The translations under genes and the position numbers were made by a program. The notes beneath the pieces were generated by a model that worked only from the letters and a program-made list of their open reading frames with translations, had not been told where the DNA came from and searched no databases. This document shows positions 39,594-52,930 of a DNA stretch of 64,000 nucleotides, piece after piece. The stretch is from Saururus chinensis (Eukaryota; Streptophyta; Magnoliopsida; Piperales; Saururaceae), in assembly GCA_035235625.1 (NCBI GenBank), contig CP141143.1, positions 33,589,178 to 33,653,177 on the forward strand, written 5' to 3'. Each line of letters opens with the position of its first letter. Within the stretch, counting starts at the first letter, position 1.

Positions 39594-42500
39594 GTGTGAA
39601 GTAGAGTAAAGTGTATATATCTCAACATACCATAAACAAAGATAACATAGCAACCCAACATCTCTATGAATCCCTTCTCAATGATTGGTGCTATCCACAT
39701 ACTCAACATAGAGCCCATCAAAATAACTTGCAAACACGACATGTAGTTCCAAGACAAAATACAAAACAAAGAGGGGTGAGCAAAATTTCAACAAGAGTTT
39801 TAATATGAAAAGTAAATTCATAATAACAACACACGCATAATCAACATAACATTCATAATCACTATGACCATTCAACATAATTACATAAACTTGTGCCACT
39901 TGTTCATTATGTCATAATTTACATTTCATAAGCATTTACTTATGCCACTTGTATGTCATGCTATCTATAACATATCTCATTAATACATAGTCATGGCACC
40001 TATATATCAAGATATATATAACATATTTCATCACCATTTAGCTATGCCGCCTGCATATCATGTTATTACCCATATTCCATAAGTACATACCGTGCCACCT
40101 GTGCATCATGGGTTTAAATATAGCTCATAACATATATACACCTCATGTGTAAATAAATGAAACTCATTATCATAATCACATCCTACATGAATCATTCTTA
40201 ATATAAACTCATGCATAATCATTTCTCAATTAAAACATTCACCCTACAACATCAAGTACTTCAACTACACATCATCTTGCATATCCATGCAAATCATATC
40301 ATAATCACATATCCAAAATAAGCTTCATTATTCCTACACAACCTATGTCAATAAGCATTATTTCTCATACACATGTAACAAATCAATGATGAATGTCTCA
40401 CTATTGATAAAATAATCAACCCGCTCACCGGGATAATTCCTTGTAGGGAAGGTCTGAATTCTTAGAAAGGAAACTAGAGCAATTTGGATAAGCTTCCCAA
40501 CTAGGAAAGTATCCCTTGTTCACTGGGATAGTCCCTTACGGGGAAAGCCAAATTCCTACAAAAAGAAAACTAGAGCAGCCTGCTCTCCAAGACAAATCTT
40601 GCGGGAATGTCCGAATTCCTACAAATGGAAACTAGAGCACGTGGTAAACCAGTGCACACAGACATACCATTTTAGATTCTTAGGGTCCAAATAATTTAAC
40701 AATTAACTTATATAGCATACGGCTCATCTCCACCCGGGGAGGCAACACATTCTCAAAGGAATACAAAATAAAACCATGTCCTTTTAGATGCAAAACCGAT
40801 TCGATAAACCTCCAAATGATTAATCTGACATCCAATTTCATCTAATCGATCAATCATGCTAATCATGATTAATCCTTGTTTATAAATCATTTTTATAATG
40901 CATACCATATGATACATACATGAGCAATTGATAAATGAGTCAAAATATACGCATACATCATCAAATTAGTCCACATGTGTATAAAATATGGTCCATTTAT
41001 GTAGAATAGAATTATAATTATCTACGCAAGAGTGTACATAAGTGGTAGTGTGAAAACTTAAGCTAAGACATGTGAATCATGAACAAACTATAATCAATGT
41101 TATATATGCATGCATTCATAATTTTATCATAGTCCTACCCTACTGGAATCATGGAGTAAATGTGATGAAAACATTGAAATACGAGTTCATGACAAGTATA
41201 ATATCATGCTAGACCTAGACAAGTATAAACATAGCCAAACTTAAGCTAGAACATAAGAAACATGATTCACCTAAAATTAATATAACATGTGCAAACATAT
41301 TTATATACATCATCATGGTTAAACCTACTTAAATCATCAAGAAATCATGAAGGAGTCATCAAACATGGATTTAAAACGAGCAAAATAACATGCTAAAATA
41401 AAACAAGTATAGTCCTATTCATGCTTGAACTAAATCATAATTTAAAGATGGTAGTCATGCAATCACAATAACATTTATAGGTAATCATAAATCATTTTAA
41501 TGATAAAGAATTAGATTTATGAGAAGAGAACAATAAATGACCAAACATACCCAAAAATAGGCCAACACAAATTTGTTGTGTTGGCATTTGATAAGCCCGG
41601 CATGCCATTTGAATGACTGGCTGTTCAAACACACCTGTTGTGCTGTTTGAACATCCTTAATAGTTCACTTTTGCTCATTTTATGGTTCGTCTTGAACTTT
41701 TCAAAATTTAAACCGAAAACATTTCAAAATTTAAGATAAATTCTAAAATCACCGTACAACATCATAATATCAAATCTAATTGTAGAACATGATAGATCTA
41801 ATCATTATCATGCTTAATAACAAGAAAATAGCTATAATAACATGCTTTTAACAAATCACCATTAAAGCACAAAATGAAGCAAGAACCCACATAGATATAA
41901 AATCATGCATTCCAACGGATACAACCACACAAGAGAAAACTCCTTTACCTCTACGAAGCCCTTGGATCTATAAAAAAGCTTCAGTACTCAAGAATTTTAC
42001 CCAAAAATTAGGTTTTTTGTTAAAACTTAATTCAAAATCACTAATAGGCTCACATCAATTTGAAAATAGGTAGATCTAGAATATCATTTAGTTGAAAACG
42101 AAAATCACCCATTTAAGGTTTTAAATAAAAATTAAAAATAAGATTTTTAATAGAAAAGATTAAAGAATAAATTGGGGAAATAAAAATAAGAATAATTAAG
42201 ACCAAAATCAAAAGATTAGGGGTGATTAGAGCAAGAAAACATACCTTAATCCGTTTTTCCTCTTTGGGAAATAGGGGTAGAGCACCTCCTTCTCCTTTAC
42301 ATAACCCTTCCACAAATAAGCAAGTGGATAGGGTTTTTCCTTAAATAGTAATATTTTGGGATAGGTTTACAAACTAATGAGATGTAAATAGGATAAAAAT
42401 GCCCTAAGTGGCTAATTTGGGATTAAAAATGAGTTTAATCAATCCAAAAATCATTGATATAAAATAATTAAAGTTTATGGATCTTGTGGGTCACATGCAA

Positions 42501-42713
42501 TCCAATCATGGATGTGGGGCCCACTGTGGGATCCAAACCCTTAATTGAGGAAAATTATGATAAATTTCCATAAAATCTCTAAAAATTACATAAACAAAGT
42601 TTGAGTCTGATACTTATGAAAAGTTAAATTAAACCTTGGTAAATCCAGAATTACTAACCCTTAACCCCGAAATCAAGTCAAACTAACAAATAAGTAAAAC
42701 CCACACAAATTCA

Positions 42714-45700
42714 CATAACTAAAAAATAAATTATATTAGGTTAAAGTTAGAGATCTTATAGAGTGAGGATAGAGAAAGAGAGAGAAAGAGGAGAGAGAGG
42801 AGTGAGAAGAGAGAGGAGAGAGGGAGAGGAGTGAGAAGAGAGAGGAGAGAGGGAAAGGAGAGAGAAGAGTGAGTGCAGAGATAGGGAGGAGTTTAATTTT
42901 AATTTTTTGTTATATATTATATTTAAAAATTAATAAAAAAGAAATAAAATAAATTTTATTAGTGATGGATAGGAATATGCGCCACTAATACCCTAAGTAT
43001 TAGCAATGCATATGTCTATATGTCACAAATATTTAGTGTATTAGCGATGCATATTCCTATGCATCACTAATACTTTTTATTTTATGTTATTTTTTATTAA
43101 TTTTTAAATATAATATATAATAAAAATTCTAAAAAAATAAAATAAAATTTCCCTACTCTACCATCTCTCTTCTTTGGAATCGGGGGTCCCGCTGATGCAC
43201 GTGAGAGAGGAAGAGAGTGAGAGGAGAGAGAGAGGAGGATGACAGAAGTGAGAGAGAGGAGGAGAGGGAGAAGAGAGGAGAGAGAGTGAGAGGAGAGGGA
43301 GTGGAAGGAGAGAGAGTGTAGGGAGCGAAGAGAGAAGAGAGAGTGTAGAGAGTAGAAAGAGAATGGGACGAATTTAATTTTAATTTTTTAGAGTTTTTAA
43401 TATATATTATATTTAAAAATTAATAATAAATAAATAAAATAACATGTATTAGTGATGCATAGGAATATGTGTCACTAATAAGATAGGTATTAGCGATGCA
43501 TATGCCCATGCATCGCAAATACCCAGTGTATTAGTGATGCATATTCCTATGAGTCGCTCATACTTTTTATTTTATTTTTGTTAATTCTAAAATATATTAT
43601 AAAAATTCTAAAATATTAAATTAAATTTCCCTACTCTATCACCTCTCTTTTTCAAAGCCGAGGCTCCCGCTGAAGCACATGAGAAAGAGGGAGGAGAGAG
43701 AAAGAGAAAGGAATGAGGAGAGAGGTGAAAAGAGAAAGAGAGAGAGGAATGAGGAGAGATAGGGAGAGGAGAAGGCGAGAAGAGAAGATAGAGATGAGGG
43801 AGAGGAGAGATAGTGTAGAGGTAGAATAGAGCAACGGGTTGGAATTTAATTTATTTTAAAAAAATTTAATATGTATTATATTAAAAAATTAATGAAAAAA
43901 TAAAATAAAATGTATTAATGACGCATAAGAATATGTGTCGTAAATACCTATTGTATTAGCTCACATATTCCTTTCCATCGCTAATACCTTTTATTTTACA
44001 TTATTTTATTAATTTTAAAATAAAATATATTAATGGCATATAGGAATATGCATCACAAATACCAATTGTATTAGTGATGTAGATTCCTACGCATCGCTAA
44101 TACTTTTTTATATTAATTTTTAAATATAATATGTAATAAAAAATTACTAAAGAAAAGTAATTTCCAATGCTCTCTCACCTCTCTTCTTCGGAGCTGGGGC
44201 TTCCGCCGATGCACATGAGAAAGAGAGAGGAGAGAGACGAGAGTGAGCGATGAGAGAGAGGTTGACAGAGAGGAGAGATAAAGAGAGAGATGAGAGGATA
44301 AAAGAGAGAGGAGAGAGACATGAGAGAGAAGAGGGTGTAGAGAGAGCATAGAGGGAGGGATTTAACTTTAATGTTTTTTTGATTTTTTATTATATATTTA
44401 AAAATTAATGAAAAAGAAATAAAATAAAATGTATTAGTGAAGCATATTCCTATGCGTCACTAATACTAGTGATGCATATTCCTATGCATCACTAACACAA
44501 TATTTTAATTTATTTTTATTAATATTAAAATATAATATATAAAAATAAATTAAATTCGTATACTCTATCACCTCTCTTCTTAAGTGTTGAGGCTCCTATT
44601 GAGGTGCTTGAGAGAGAGGAGAGAGGGAGAGATGAGAGAGAGTGAGTAGAGAGAGAAGAGAGAGAGAGAGGAGGATGAGAGATGAGATTGAAAGAGAGAG
44701 AAGAGAGTGGAGAGGAGAGAGAGGGAGAGAGGGAGAGGAGATGGAATAGGAGAAGAGAGAGGAGAATGATAACAGAGTTAGAAGATAGAGAGTAGAGAGA
44801 GCGAGGGTGGAATTTAATTTTAATATTTTTTTTAATTTCCTTACTATATATTATATTTAAAAATTAATGTAAAAAATAAAATAAAATATATTAGTGATGC
44901 ATACCCTATGTATTTCTGATGCCTATGCATCACAAATATCTAGTGTATTAGCGTGCTTATTCCTATGCGTCACTAATGCCTTTTATTTTATTTTATTTTT
45001 ATTAATTTTAAAATAAAATATATTTGTGACACATAGGGATATGTATCACTTAACCTAGGTATTAACAATGCATATGACTATGCATTGCAAATACCTAGTA
45101 TATTAAGGTCGTAGATTCCTATGTGTCACAAATACCTTTTATTTTATTTTTATTAATTTGTACTTATAATATAATAAAAAATACTAAAAAAATAAAATTA
45201 AAGGACCCTACTCTCTCATCTCTCTTCTTTAGAGCCAGGGTTCCTGTTGATGCACATGAGAGAGAGAGTAGGGAAGGAAGGGAGAGAAGAGAGAGAAGAG
45301 AGAGAAATAGGGAGAGAAGAAAGGGAGAGAGAATAAAAGAGTGAGAGAGAGAGAGAAGGGAGAGGAGTGATAGAGGGGAATGAATTTAATTTACACTTTT
45401 TTGAATTTTTTTATTATATATTATATTTTAAAATTAATAAAAATAAATTAAAATGTAATAACAACCCATAGGAATGGGCATAGGTAATACCATAGGTATT
45501 GGTGACACAGGCATTTGCGTCGCAAATATTTAGGTTATTAGCAATGCATTTGGCTATGCATCGCTAAAACATTTTATTTTTATTTTTATTAATTTTTAAA
45601 TATAATATCAACTAAAAGATAGAGAAAGAGGATAGAAGAGAGATAGGAGAGAGAAAAAGATAGAAGGAGAAGAGAGAGAAAGAGGGTAGAAAGAGGAGAG

Positions 45701-46037
45701 ACAGAGAAAAGAGAGATAGAGGAGAGATAAGTGAGAGGATAGAGAGACAAAGTGAGAAGCGGAGAGAGAAGGTAGCATAAAAAATATATAATTAATAAAT
45801 TAAATTAAATTAAAATGAATTCCCCCACTCTCTCCCCTATTTTCCTTAGTCAAGCCTCTTGTTGAGCGCATGAGAGATAGAGGAGGAGAGAAAGACAAGA
45901 GAGAGGATATAGAGGAAAGAGAGATAGAAAGAGATAGGAGGAAGAGAGAGGAGAGAGAGAGAAGAGAGGAGAGAGAGAGAAGAGAGAAGAGTGAGAGAGA
46001 GGGAGAGGGACAGAAGCCCAGGGCCATGTGGTGCAAC
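42714..46037. repeat. Right part of the palindrome and GA-tract array
   Basis: Units of about 0.4-0.65 kb repeat in the same order: a GC-richer 60-bp block ('ctctcttctt..gagc.ggggctcccgctgatgcac'), a GA-rich tract of 100-200 bp, an AT-rich segment ('aaaattaataaaa'), then one to three palindromes of the form 'tagtgatgcata..tatgcatcacta'. The GC blocks lie near 43190, 43670, 44205, 44598, 45245 and 45865. A perfect 12-bp stem occurs at about 44467-44495. Serine/leucine-rich minus-strand frames here come from the GA tracts. The SIRE element's 5' LTR ends the array. Confidence 0.75.
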
Positions 46038-47272
46038 TCTAAGAACATATCAGTCATATGTCAAGTTTATTGGCTAATTTCTTTGTCAAAATTATGTAAA
46101 AAAACCTTATGTGTATGTATTGAGTCATAGAATTTGATTTGAGGTTATTGTGGTAGAGTTGGATTTGAAATTGATAGACTTGAAAAATAAAACCAAACAT
46201 ATTCTTATAGATCAAGATAAAAGACTAAAAAATGTTCATGGTTTTTGAAGTTTATTCATATCACATTCACATACAAAAATCAATTGGAGAAGTTTCAGAA
46301 ATTATTTCAAAGGTTTTAGGGTAGAAAGGGAAAAGTATAAATTATCAAGTAAAACGATCAATTGTAGCAACACAAGTAGAACCAAATATCAATCGCCCCT
46401 TAATTCAGCCATGTACAAAATGAAGTCGAGAGTTATTGATTAATCGCTCTCATGAATTGATAGATCACTTTAAGAATCGTACACAAAACAAATAGTGAAT
46501 GATCGATCACAGTTTGGAACGATCTATCACTTCAAGGATAGGTTACCCTAAATAAGCCATTTCATTTTAATTTATTTCCTTATTCAAGTACAAGTTCTAA
46601 ACTGACTTAAGGAGCAGTATAAGGGTGATGAAATTACAAAATTTGAGAGAGGAAAACCTAGAGGAGATTTGAGAAAAAAAGTGTATAGCGTTGCTTATTG
46701 TTTTCCAAAAGAAAATTCACATGAAGCTTTGAGTTGAAGAGTCATCATAAATTGAAGAAGACAATCCACAACTAAAGGAGCACATACATCAAGATTTTAA
46801 AGGTGTGTTGCAAAAAATCTTTAATGAGAGATTGAGGATTGCACAAGGCCAAAGTCAATATAACAAGAGGTGCTTAATGAAGACAAGAAGGAGACAAAAA
46901 CAAGGCTTGGAGGAGAAAGTTTCAAGTTCCTAAGGAAGAAAACTTGAAGGCTAACAGTAACGATCTAAACAAGAAGAACTTGTATTAGAGAGTAAATAAG
47001 GTTGGTGGTTAGCTTGTGTCCATGTAAAGTTTTTTACCCATGTTAGGGCTTTCCACATAAAATTGTTGTGTTTATGTGTGTATTGAATGATGGTGGTTGA
47101 ATAATAAAGATTGATATATCGTGAGTGAGATTTGTAAGAATATTATATTAATTCTACTACTGTGTAAAAATTTTGCTCAATGAGGCTAGAACTCTTAGTC
47201 TTTATCCTTGTTGATAATTGGACTTGGGAAAATCTAGTGAACCACTAGGTTATTAAACGAATATCAAACTCA
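46038..47272 (+). repeat. 5' LTR of the SIRE-type element
   Basis: It starts 'tctaagaacatat' (the 3' LTR has 'tgtaagaacatat') and ends 'atcaaactca'. It abuts the GA array directly. Several 'gatcgatca'-type motifs and a 'ccatgttagggctttccacat' stretch are landmarks shared with the copies at 8397, 18790 and 50358. Confidence 0.8.
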
Positions 47273-47428
47273 CAATTGGCTGCTGAGGTTTAATGATTTA
47301 AATTTTGATTTTTCTCGATCATGTCAATCTAATTTGGTATACTAGTACTTTGTTATCTTAATCTTGCTTGCTTTTCCTAAAAGGTGTATTTTTGTTGAAT
47401 TTGTTTACTTGTGCTTATTTGGTTCATC

Positions 47429-48320
47429 ATGTCTAGTTCTTATTCTTCTAGTGATAATGTGGATTTGGATTAGAATGCCTTTTTAGACAAACCATTAAAT
47501 TTATTAAAAAATGTAAAAAATTATAGAATATTGTAAAAGCTAATGCGGAGATAATTAAATCTATTTCTATTCAAAAATTTAATTGGTTGAAGATAAAGAA
47601 GAACTATAGAAAAATGTTGAAACTTTGAACAGTGAACTTGAGAAAGAGAGGAGAAAATCTAGACTTTTAGAAGATAAACATGTGTCTACTAATGAAGAAG
47701 TTAGTGCCTTCAAATATGAAAAAAATAATTTTCTAGATAAATTAAAATTCTTAGAAAATGAAGTTCATCAAAGAGTACAGACAAATTAGTCTCCTTTGAA
47801 GAAGATTGAAGATCTAAGGAGTGAATTGAAAATTTCTCAAGAAAAATTGAAATCTTTCACTTTAGGGCAAGTAAAGTTGGACAAAATTTTGTACATGGGA
47901 CAAGGTAATAGTGATAAATGAGGACTAGGGTTTAGAGAGTCAAATTTTTTTAATTCTATTGGTGTCACTAAGTTTGTCAAAGCTACCATGCACTTTAGGA
48001 AGGTTGTTTCACAAGTTAACAATGTGTAAAAACTTAAGTGTCCTCCTAGGAATCAAAGTCCAAAGTCTAACCATAGGAATGAACATCAAAAGAGTGATAA
48101 TTTTAAGTCCTTAATTAGAAAAATTCAAGCCATAAAACACAACATAAATCTCCTTAGTCAACGTGTCATGAACAAATCAGGAACTAATGAGAGTTATAGT
48201 GCTTCATACTTGAATAATTTACCTAAAAAGACGAAAGAAATTAATTCCAATTATTAGAGACCACAAGATAAAAGTACATGGATTAGAAAACACACACCAA
48301 AGAAAGTTATCTAGAAAATA
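47429..48320 (+). pseudogene. SIRE-type gag relic
   Basis: It starts at an ATG encoding MSSSYSSSDN and reads in pieces as a lysine/glutamate-rich coiled-coil-like region. It then gives FTLGQVKLDKILYMGQ and, after a stop, GLGF. That order (KLDxIL..., DKxGLGF/Y) is typical of SIRE/Maximus gag C-termini, followed by FVKA near 47980. Multiple in-frame stops make it non-functional. The downstream CCHC knuckle and pol are not visible. Confidence 0.7.
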
Positions 48321-50357
48321 GATAACAAACTCTTTAATTTGGATTAGAAAAGATGTCTACAAGAACTTTTGATCTCAAAGTGGTGGGACAAGGAAGTCTA
48401 CCTTAGGTTGTTTTAGGATTGGTTGGCTAGGGAAGGCAAATGAGTCTTGCATTTCTAAGTAAAAGATTTTGATTTATGTCCATGATTTAATCCTTTCGAT
48501 CATTGGGACATTCATTCTTTTGAGTTTTATTGCATTTTACTATGTTTTTAATGATTTTAATTCATAGGCTTTGTAAGGAAAAAAATAGAACATGATAAAA
48601 AAACAAAAAGAATTAGTGTTGCTTTTGCTTGATTTTGCAATTGGATTTATTTTTTATTTTTGTTAAAGTTCAGCTCTTAGGATATTTTTAGATTAATTTT
48701 CTTTTAAGATAAAAATAAACATGATTAGTGATAAAACATATCTTAACTAATTGAAGGATTCACCAAGGAGAGTAAAGATCAATTTGATTTTCTTTTACTT
48801 GATGTTGCAATTCTGTATTTTTAAAAATTTGCACACACCATGTTGAGACTTAAGTCACTTTTAAGTATGAACAATAAAAGAGTTTTCTTAAACATAAGTT
48901 GACTCAAGCGTGGATTTTAGTGGAGTCTAGGTGATCTTAGCAGAGGATCTTTGGCTAGGTTTCTATCTAGAATTTAAATAAAAAAAAATATAATGTACTT
49001 CAATGTCTATAAGTCTTATGTACTTTAATATCTTCTTAGATAATAGAATTATCCTAAAAAAGATGATGAGGACGGGCTACCTACTTAGGTTGGCCTAGGC
49101 TAGTGTGAAGCTCCCATCTACTTGACATGAAGAAAAATAAATGAATAAGAAAGAAAAAAAGATGAAAAAAATTAATCATGTAAGTAGAAAGGATTTAGAA
49201 AAAGTTAAACCCTAGAAAAATGAATGGTGAAAAAATATCATAACTTAAAAAAAGACATGAGCATTTTGATTATGAATTTTTATTATATTTATCTATTTAA
49301 GTAAATCATGTATATATATTCTAGCTAAAGAGAGTTGAAAATTGTGAAGTAAGTCTTTACTAGGGTTTGAATAAATTTCTCTCAGTTTGGTTAAAAGTAA
49401 TCTTGTTAGATTCAAGATTAAAAGAGACAAGGGTTGACTACATTGGTGGTTTTTATTCAAAATAAATAGAGAGGATAAATGTGTCAAAAAAACAAGAATA
49501 AAATTGACAATCATAGACCAATGGGATTAACTGATCTAAGGTAGGGTATTAATGAACATATGTAGATTAAAAGAGAATTGATTGCATAATCGCCAAAAAG
49601 AGCTCAACTTCGCTATTTTTCGTTGTTTGAATTTTATTTAGAGTTTTTGCTCTCAAATTGACATGCTTTCAAAGGATTTCAAATTTTTTGAGCATTGGAA
49701 TTTATCATGATTTATTTTTTAAATGTTTTGAAAAAAAAATAGATTGCTCAAAATTTTTCAATCATATTTATAAAAAGGAGTATTTCAAAGTTAAAACAAT
49801 AATTAATAGGAATTTTAGACATAGTCTTGATTGCTTATATTTTCTTTTCTAAAAGTCAAACATATATGATTCTTCTTGATGTGAAATTCGTATGTGGTTG
49901 CTTACATTGTTGAACAGTTAAATTTTGTGTTTACATATTTATTGAATTAGTATTATCTGAGTATGTTCTTATTTGTGATGGCCACACCACATTACATATG
50001 AATGACATAGATTAAGGGGGAGAATCAGTGTCAAAAGATGTTGGTCATGGTTTATATTATGATTATTTTAGTTTCATGACTGATGAGTGTGCACTTAACT
50101 AATTTGCTTAATTGACATTTTCATTACTTGTTACTAACTTTTTGTCTATTTATGTCAAAAAGGGGGAGAAGTGATTAATGAAAATCAATGTTCTTATCTT
50201 TGTAATTGATTGAATAGTACTATACAAATCAATTTGATTTGAAGTATGTAGGATAAGTATGGGGTTATACAAGGCTTTTAAGTGTGTCAAGAGTTGTTAT
50301 TTTAATTTGATTTTCAAATATGTAGTATTTAAACAAGAAATACCTGAAGCGGAATAT
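48321..50357. other. SIRE internal non-coding remainder
   Basis: This is AT-rich sequence between the gag relic and the 3' LTR. No pol domain is recognised. The stretch 48330-48480 keeps short open pieces but no motif. Purine-rich tracts near 50014 and 50157 mark the approach to the 3' LTR. Confidence 0.6.
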
Positions 50358-50721
50358 TGTAAGAACATATGAGTTGCATGTCAAGTTTCTTGGCTGATTC
50401 TTTCCCAAAATTATGTAAAAAACCTTGTGTATTTATTGAGTCTTAGAATCTAATTTGAGCTTATTGTGGTCAAGTTAGATTTGGAATTGACAGACTTAAA
50501 AAATAGAAGCAAACATGTTCTTATGGATCAAGACAGAAGATTAAAGAATGTTAAAGGTTTTGAAACTTATTCATATCATATTGGCATACGAAAATCACTT
50601 TAAGTAGTTTTAGATGTGATTTTAGAGGGTTAGACAGTTTTAGGGTAAAAAAGGCAAACATATAAATTATCAGGTTGAACAATCGATCACTATGAAACAA
50701 GTAGAACCAAATGGTTGATTG

Positions 50722-52449
50722 TGTGACAACCCAGATATTAGGTACGTTCCTACTATTGGAATTTTAATATATTAATAGAATATTCGTTTAAATATTGTAC
50801 CTAAAGGGCTATTGTAGAACTTTAGAAACTGAACATAATGGTTTTTGAATCGTGTGAATCGGAGATGGTAGCCGTATATATAGATTGTGGGAGCGCACAT
50901 CATAGGTGGGCCCACGATGAAACTACGGTAAAACATATCCTTAAGTGGTCTTGTTTCGAAGGGCTCGTCGATACGAGTCCATCGGTACCAAGAATGTATT
51001 ATTCCGATGTATAGTTTAAAAGTTATAACAATTTAAAGTTTTTAAAACAAATATATATATATATGTTCGCTGACGCATGCCAACATTGTGATAGCCAATG
51101 CTAATGCTGGTGGCGCACGATGCGTGGTTCACGCATTGGGCCTGCGTGCCGCGGGCCACCCACACCGTGGGACATGGGATTGCATGGTCCCATCGCGGAC
51201 CACGTACTGTAGGCAAGATGTGCAGAACTCGCGCATCGGGTTCCATCGAGCCATGCGGAACCGAGCAACAGCGCGATTCCAAGTAGCTTTTCTGTGCACC
51301 AACGACAGCCTGGTCTGCAACGCTTGTCACACATGCGTCGCACACAGAAATGGCCATGCCACACTATTTTCAACTATAAAAACCTATTTCTACCGCCATG
51401 ATTTCATTCTTACTGTCAATTAAAACCTTCTAACTCTCCATTTTGAATCATTTTAAGTCCGATTCAACCCATTCAAAAGGCATTTCTAACTGAATCGACG
51501 GTGCTGAACGGTATGATAGGGCTGGATTTTCCATACAAGCTCTTTATAGCCACGAACTTTCTACCCCAATTCTAAGGTAGGGGTCTTAAACTATAGCTTA
51601 TGCTCTGCTTGTATGCTTGACTTTTTATTCATCGTTTTTATTCCGTTATGCTCATGTGCTTGAGTTTTCTGAAAAGTGTTATACATGTGTTATGTTTTAT
51701 ATACCTTGATTTGTGTCATGGTACTTGCATTTGCTGGATAATTCTGGAGTTAAACTTGGAATTGTAATATTTTATCTGGATAGCTATTGAGAAAAATAAT
51801 CAGTATGGTGCACGCATGGGTGTGGAGCATCATGGGGAAGCTCCTATCTTACTGAGCTTCCCGTTGCCCCATGAGTGTCAGGAGGAACGCATTTTGGCAT
51901 CACGTCTTTGGATTTATCATCATCTGACGAACCGGTGTTTTTCTGAAATTATTTTTGAATTTGTTTTTGTAATACATTCTGTTTAGCAAAAGCTATTATC
52001 GGCATGAGTTTTCTACTTAACATCAAATTAGATCTTAATTCTTCCTACTGATATAAACATACTCACCCACCCCCAGATTGTGCAGGAATTACAACTAGAA
52101 CGGAGATAGGAGACAAAAACAATTTATGTGGTAGGTTTTTTTAGAAATAATCTTTGTAATTCTTTTTTTTTACAGTATATCAAAGCATGATATGTCTCAA
52201 TTTTGTATCACTATTTGTTTCGCGCATAGTGAACCTAGACATGTAAATAAAAATTACTATGTTCCATGACTATTATAAAATATTTTGGCTGTATAATTGC
52301 CTTGATGTTTAGTTTGAATATAGAATATATCCTATTTCGTGTGTTATATGCATCGATGACCGTCATGTTCGGTCACATGGATATAAAATTACGAGTGTTG
52401 GACGAAGCCATATTATATGGAATATCATTATAAAATGGCGGTCACCACA
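50722..52449 (+). repeat. Solo LTR, 1728 bp, nested in the SIRE 3' LTR
   Basis: It begins TGTGACAACCC and ends GGTCACCACA, with perfect target duplication GATTG (50717-50721 and 52450-52454). The SIRE sequence is continuous across it. It has a TATA-like 'aactataaaaacc' near 51368. It also holds the shared hairpin module (50964-50977) and one unit of the 'gtgtggagcatcatgg..aagctcctat' repeat (51782-51900) found in tandem inside element 2. Overlapping frames at 51016-51423 are not genes. Confidence 0.9.
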
Positions 52450-52930
52450 GATTGCCCCTTCATTCAGCCATGTATAAAACAAAGCCGAGAGTTATTGATT
52501 GATAACTCTTGTTAATCGATCGATCGCTTGAAGAATCATGCAACAAATAATAGTGAATGATAGATCATTGTTTGGAATGATCCACTGCTTGAAGGACATT
52601 TTACCCTAATTAAGTCATTCCAATATGATTGTCTTTCCTTATTCAAGTACAAGTCCTATACCGACTTAATGAGCTATATAAGGGTTATGAAATCACAAAA
52701 TTTGGGAAAGGAAAACCTAGAGTAGATTAGAGAAAAATAGTTTATGTCTTTGCTTATTGTTTTCCAAAACATAATTCACCTGAACTTTGAGTTGAAGATC
52801 CATGGTGAATTAAAGAAGACAATCCACAACTAAAAGAGCTTACACACAGGGATTTCAAAGGTGTGTTGCAAAAAATCTTCAATGAGAGATTGAAGATTTC
52901 ACATGGCCAAAGTCAATATAACAAGAGGTG

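Larger units (their letters stand above)
36177..42713 (-). mobile_element. Degraded Ty3/gypsy element, minus strand
   Basis: It is inserted in the GA/palindrome array. The outer end at 36177 and an inner LTR edge at 38747 share the start 'tgtcacgc..aaggttttt..ccaaac' and the next roughly 330 bp. The left LTR seems to end at 37080 ('gggacattaca'), next to a purine tract on the minus strand. At the other LTR the complement of 38732-38744 reads TGGTATCGAAGCC, close to the initiator-Met tRNA primer site. The LTRs differ greatly in length (about 0.9 versus about 4 kb), so one has a large deletion or the other holds further insertions. The right boundary (42713) is approximate. Confidence 0.65.

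Noticed and set aside
51016..51423. Five overlapping frames (62-113 codons) on both strands
   Set aside because: They sit in the GC-rich part of a solo LTR with a clear target duplication, and none has a known domain.
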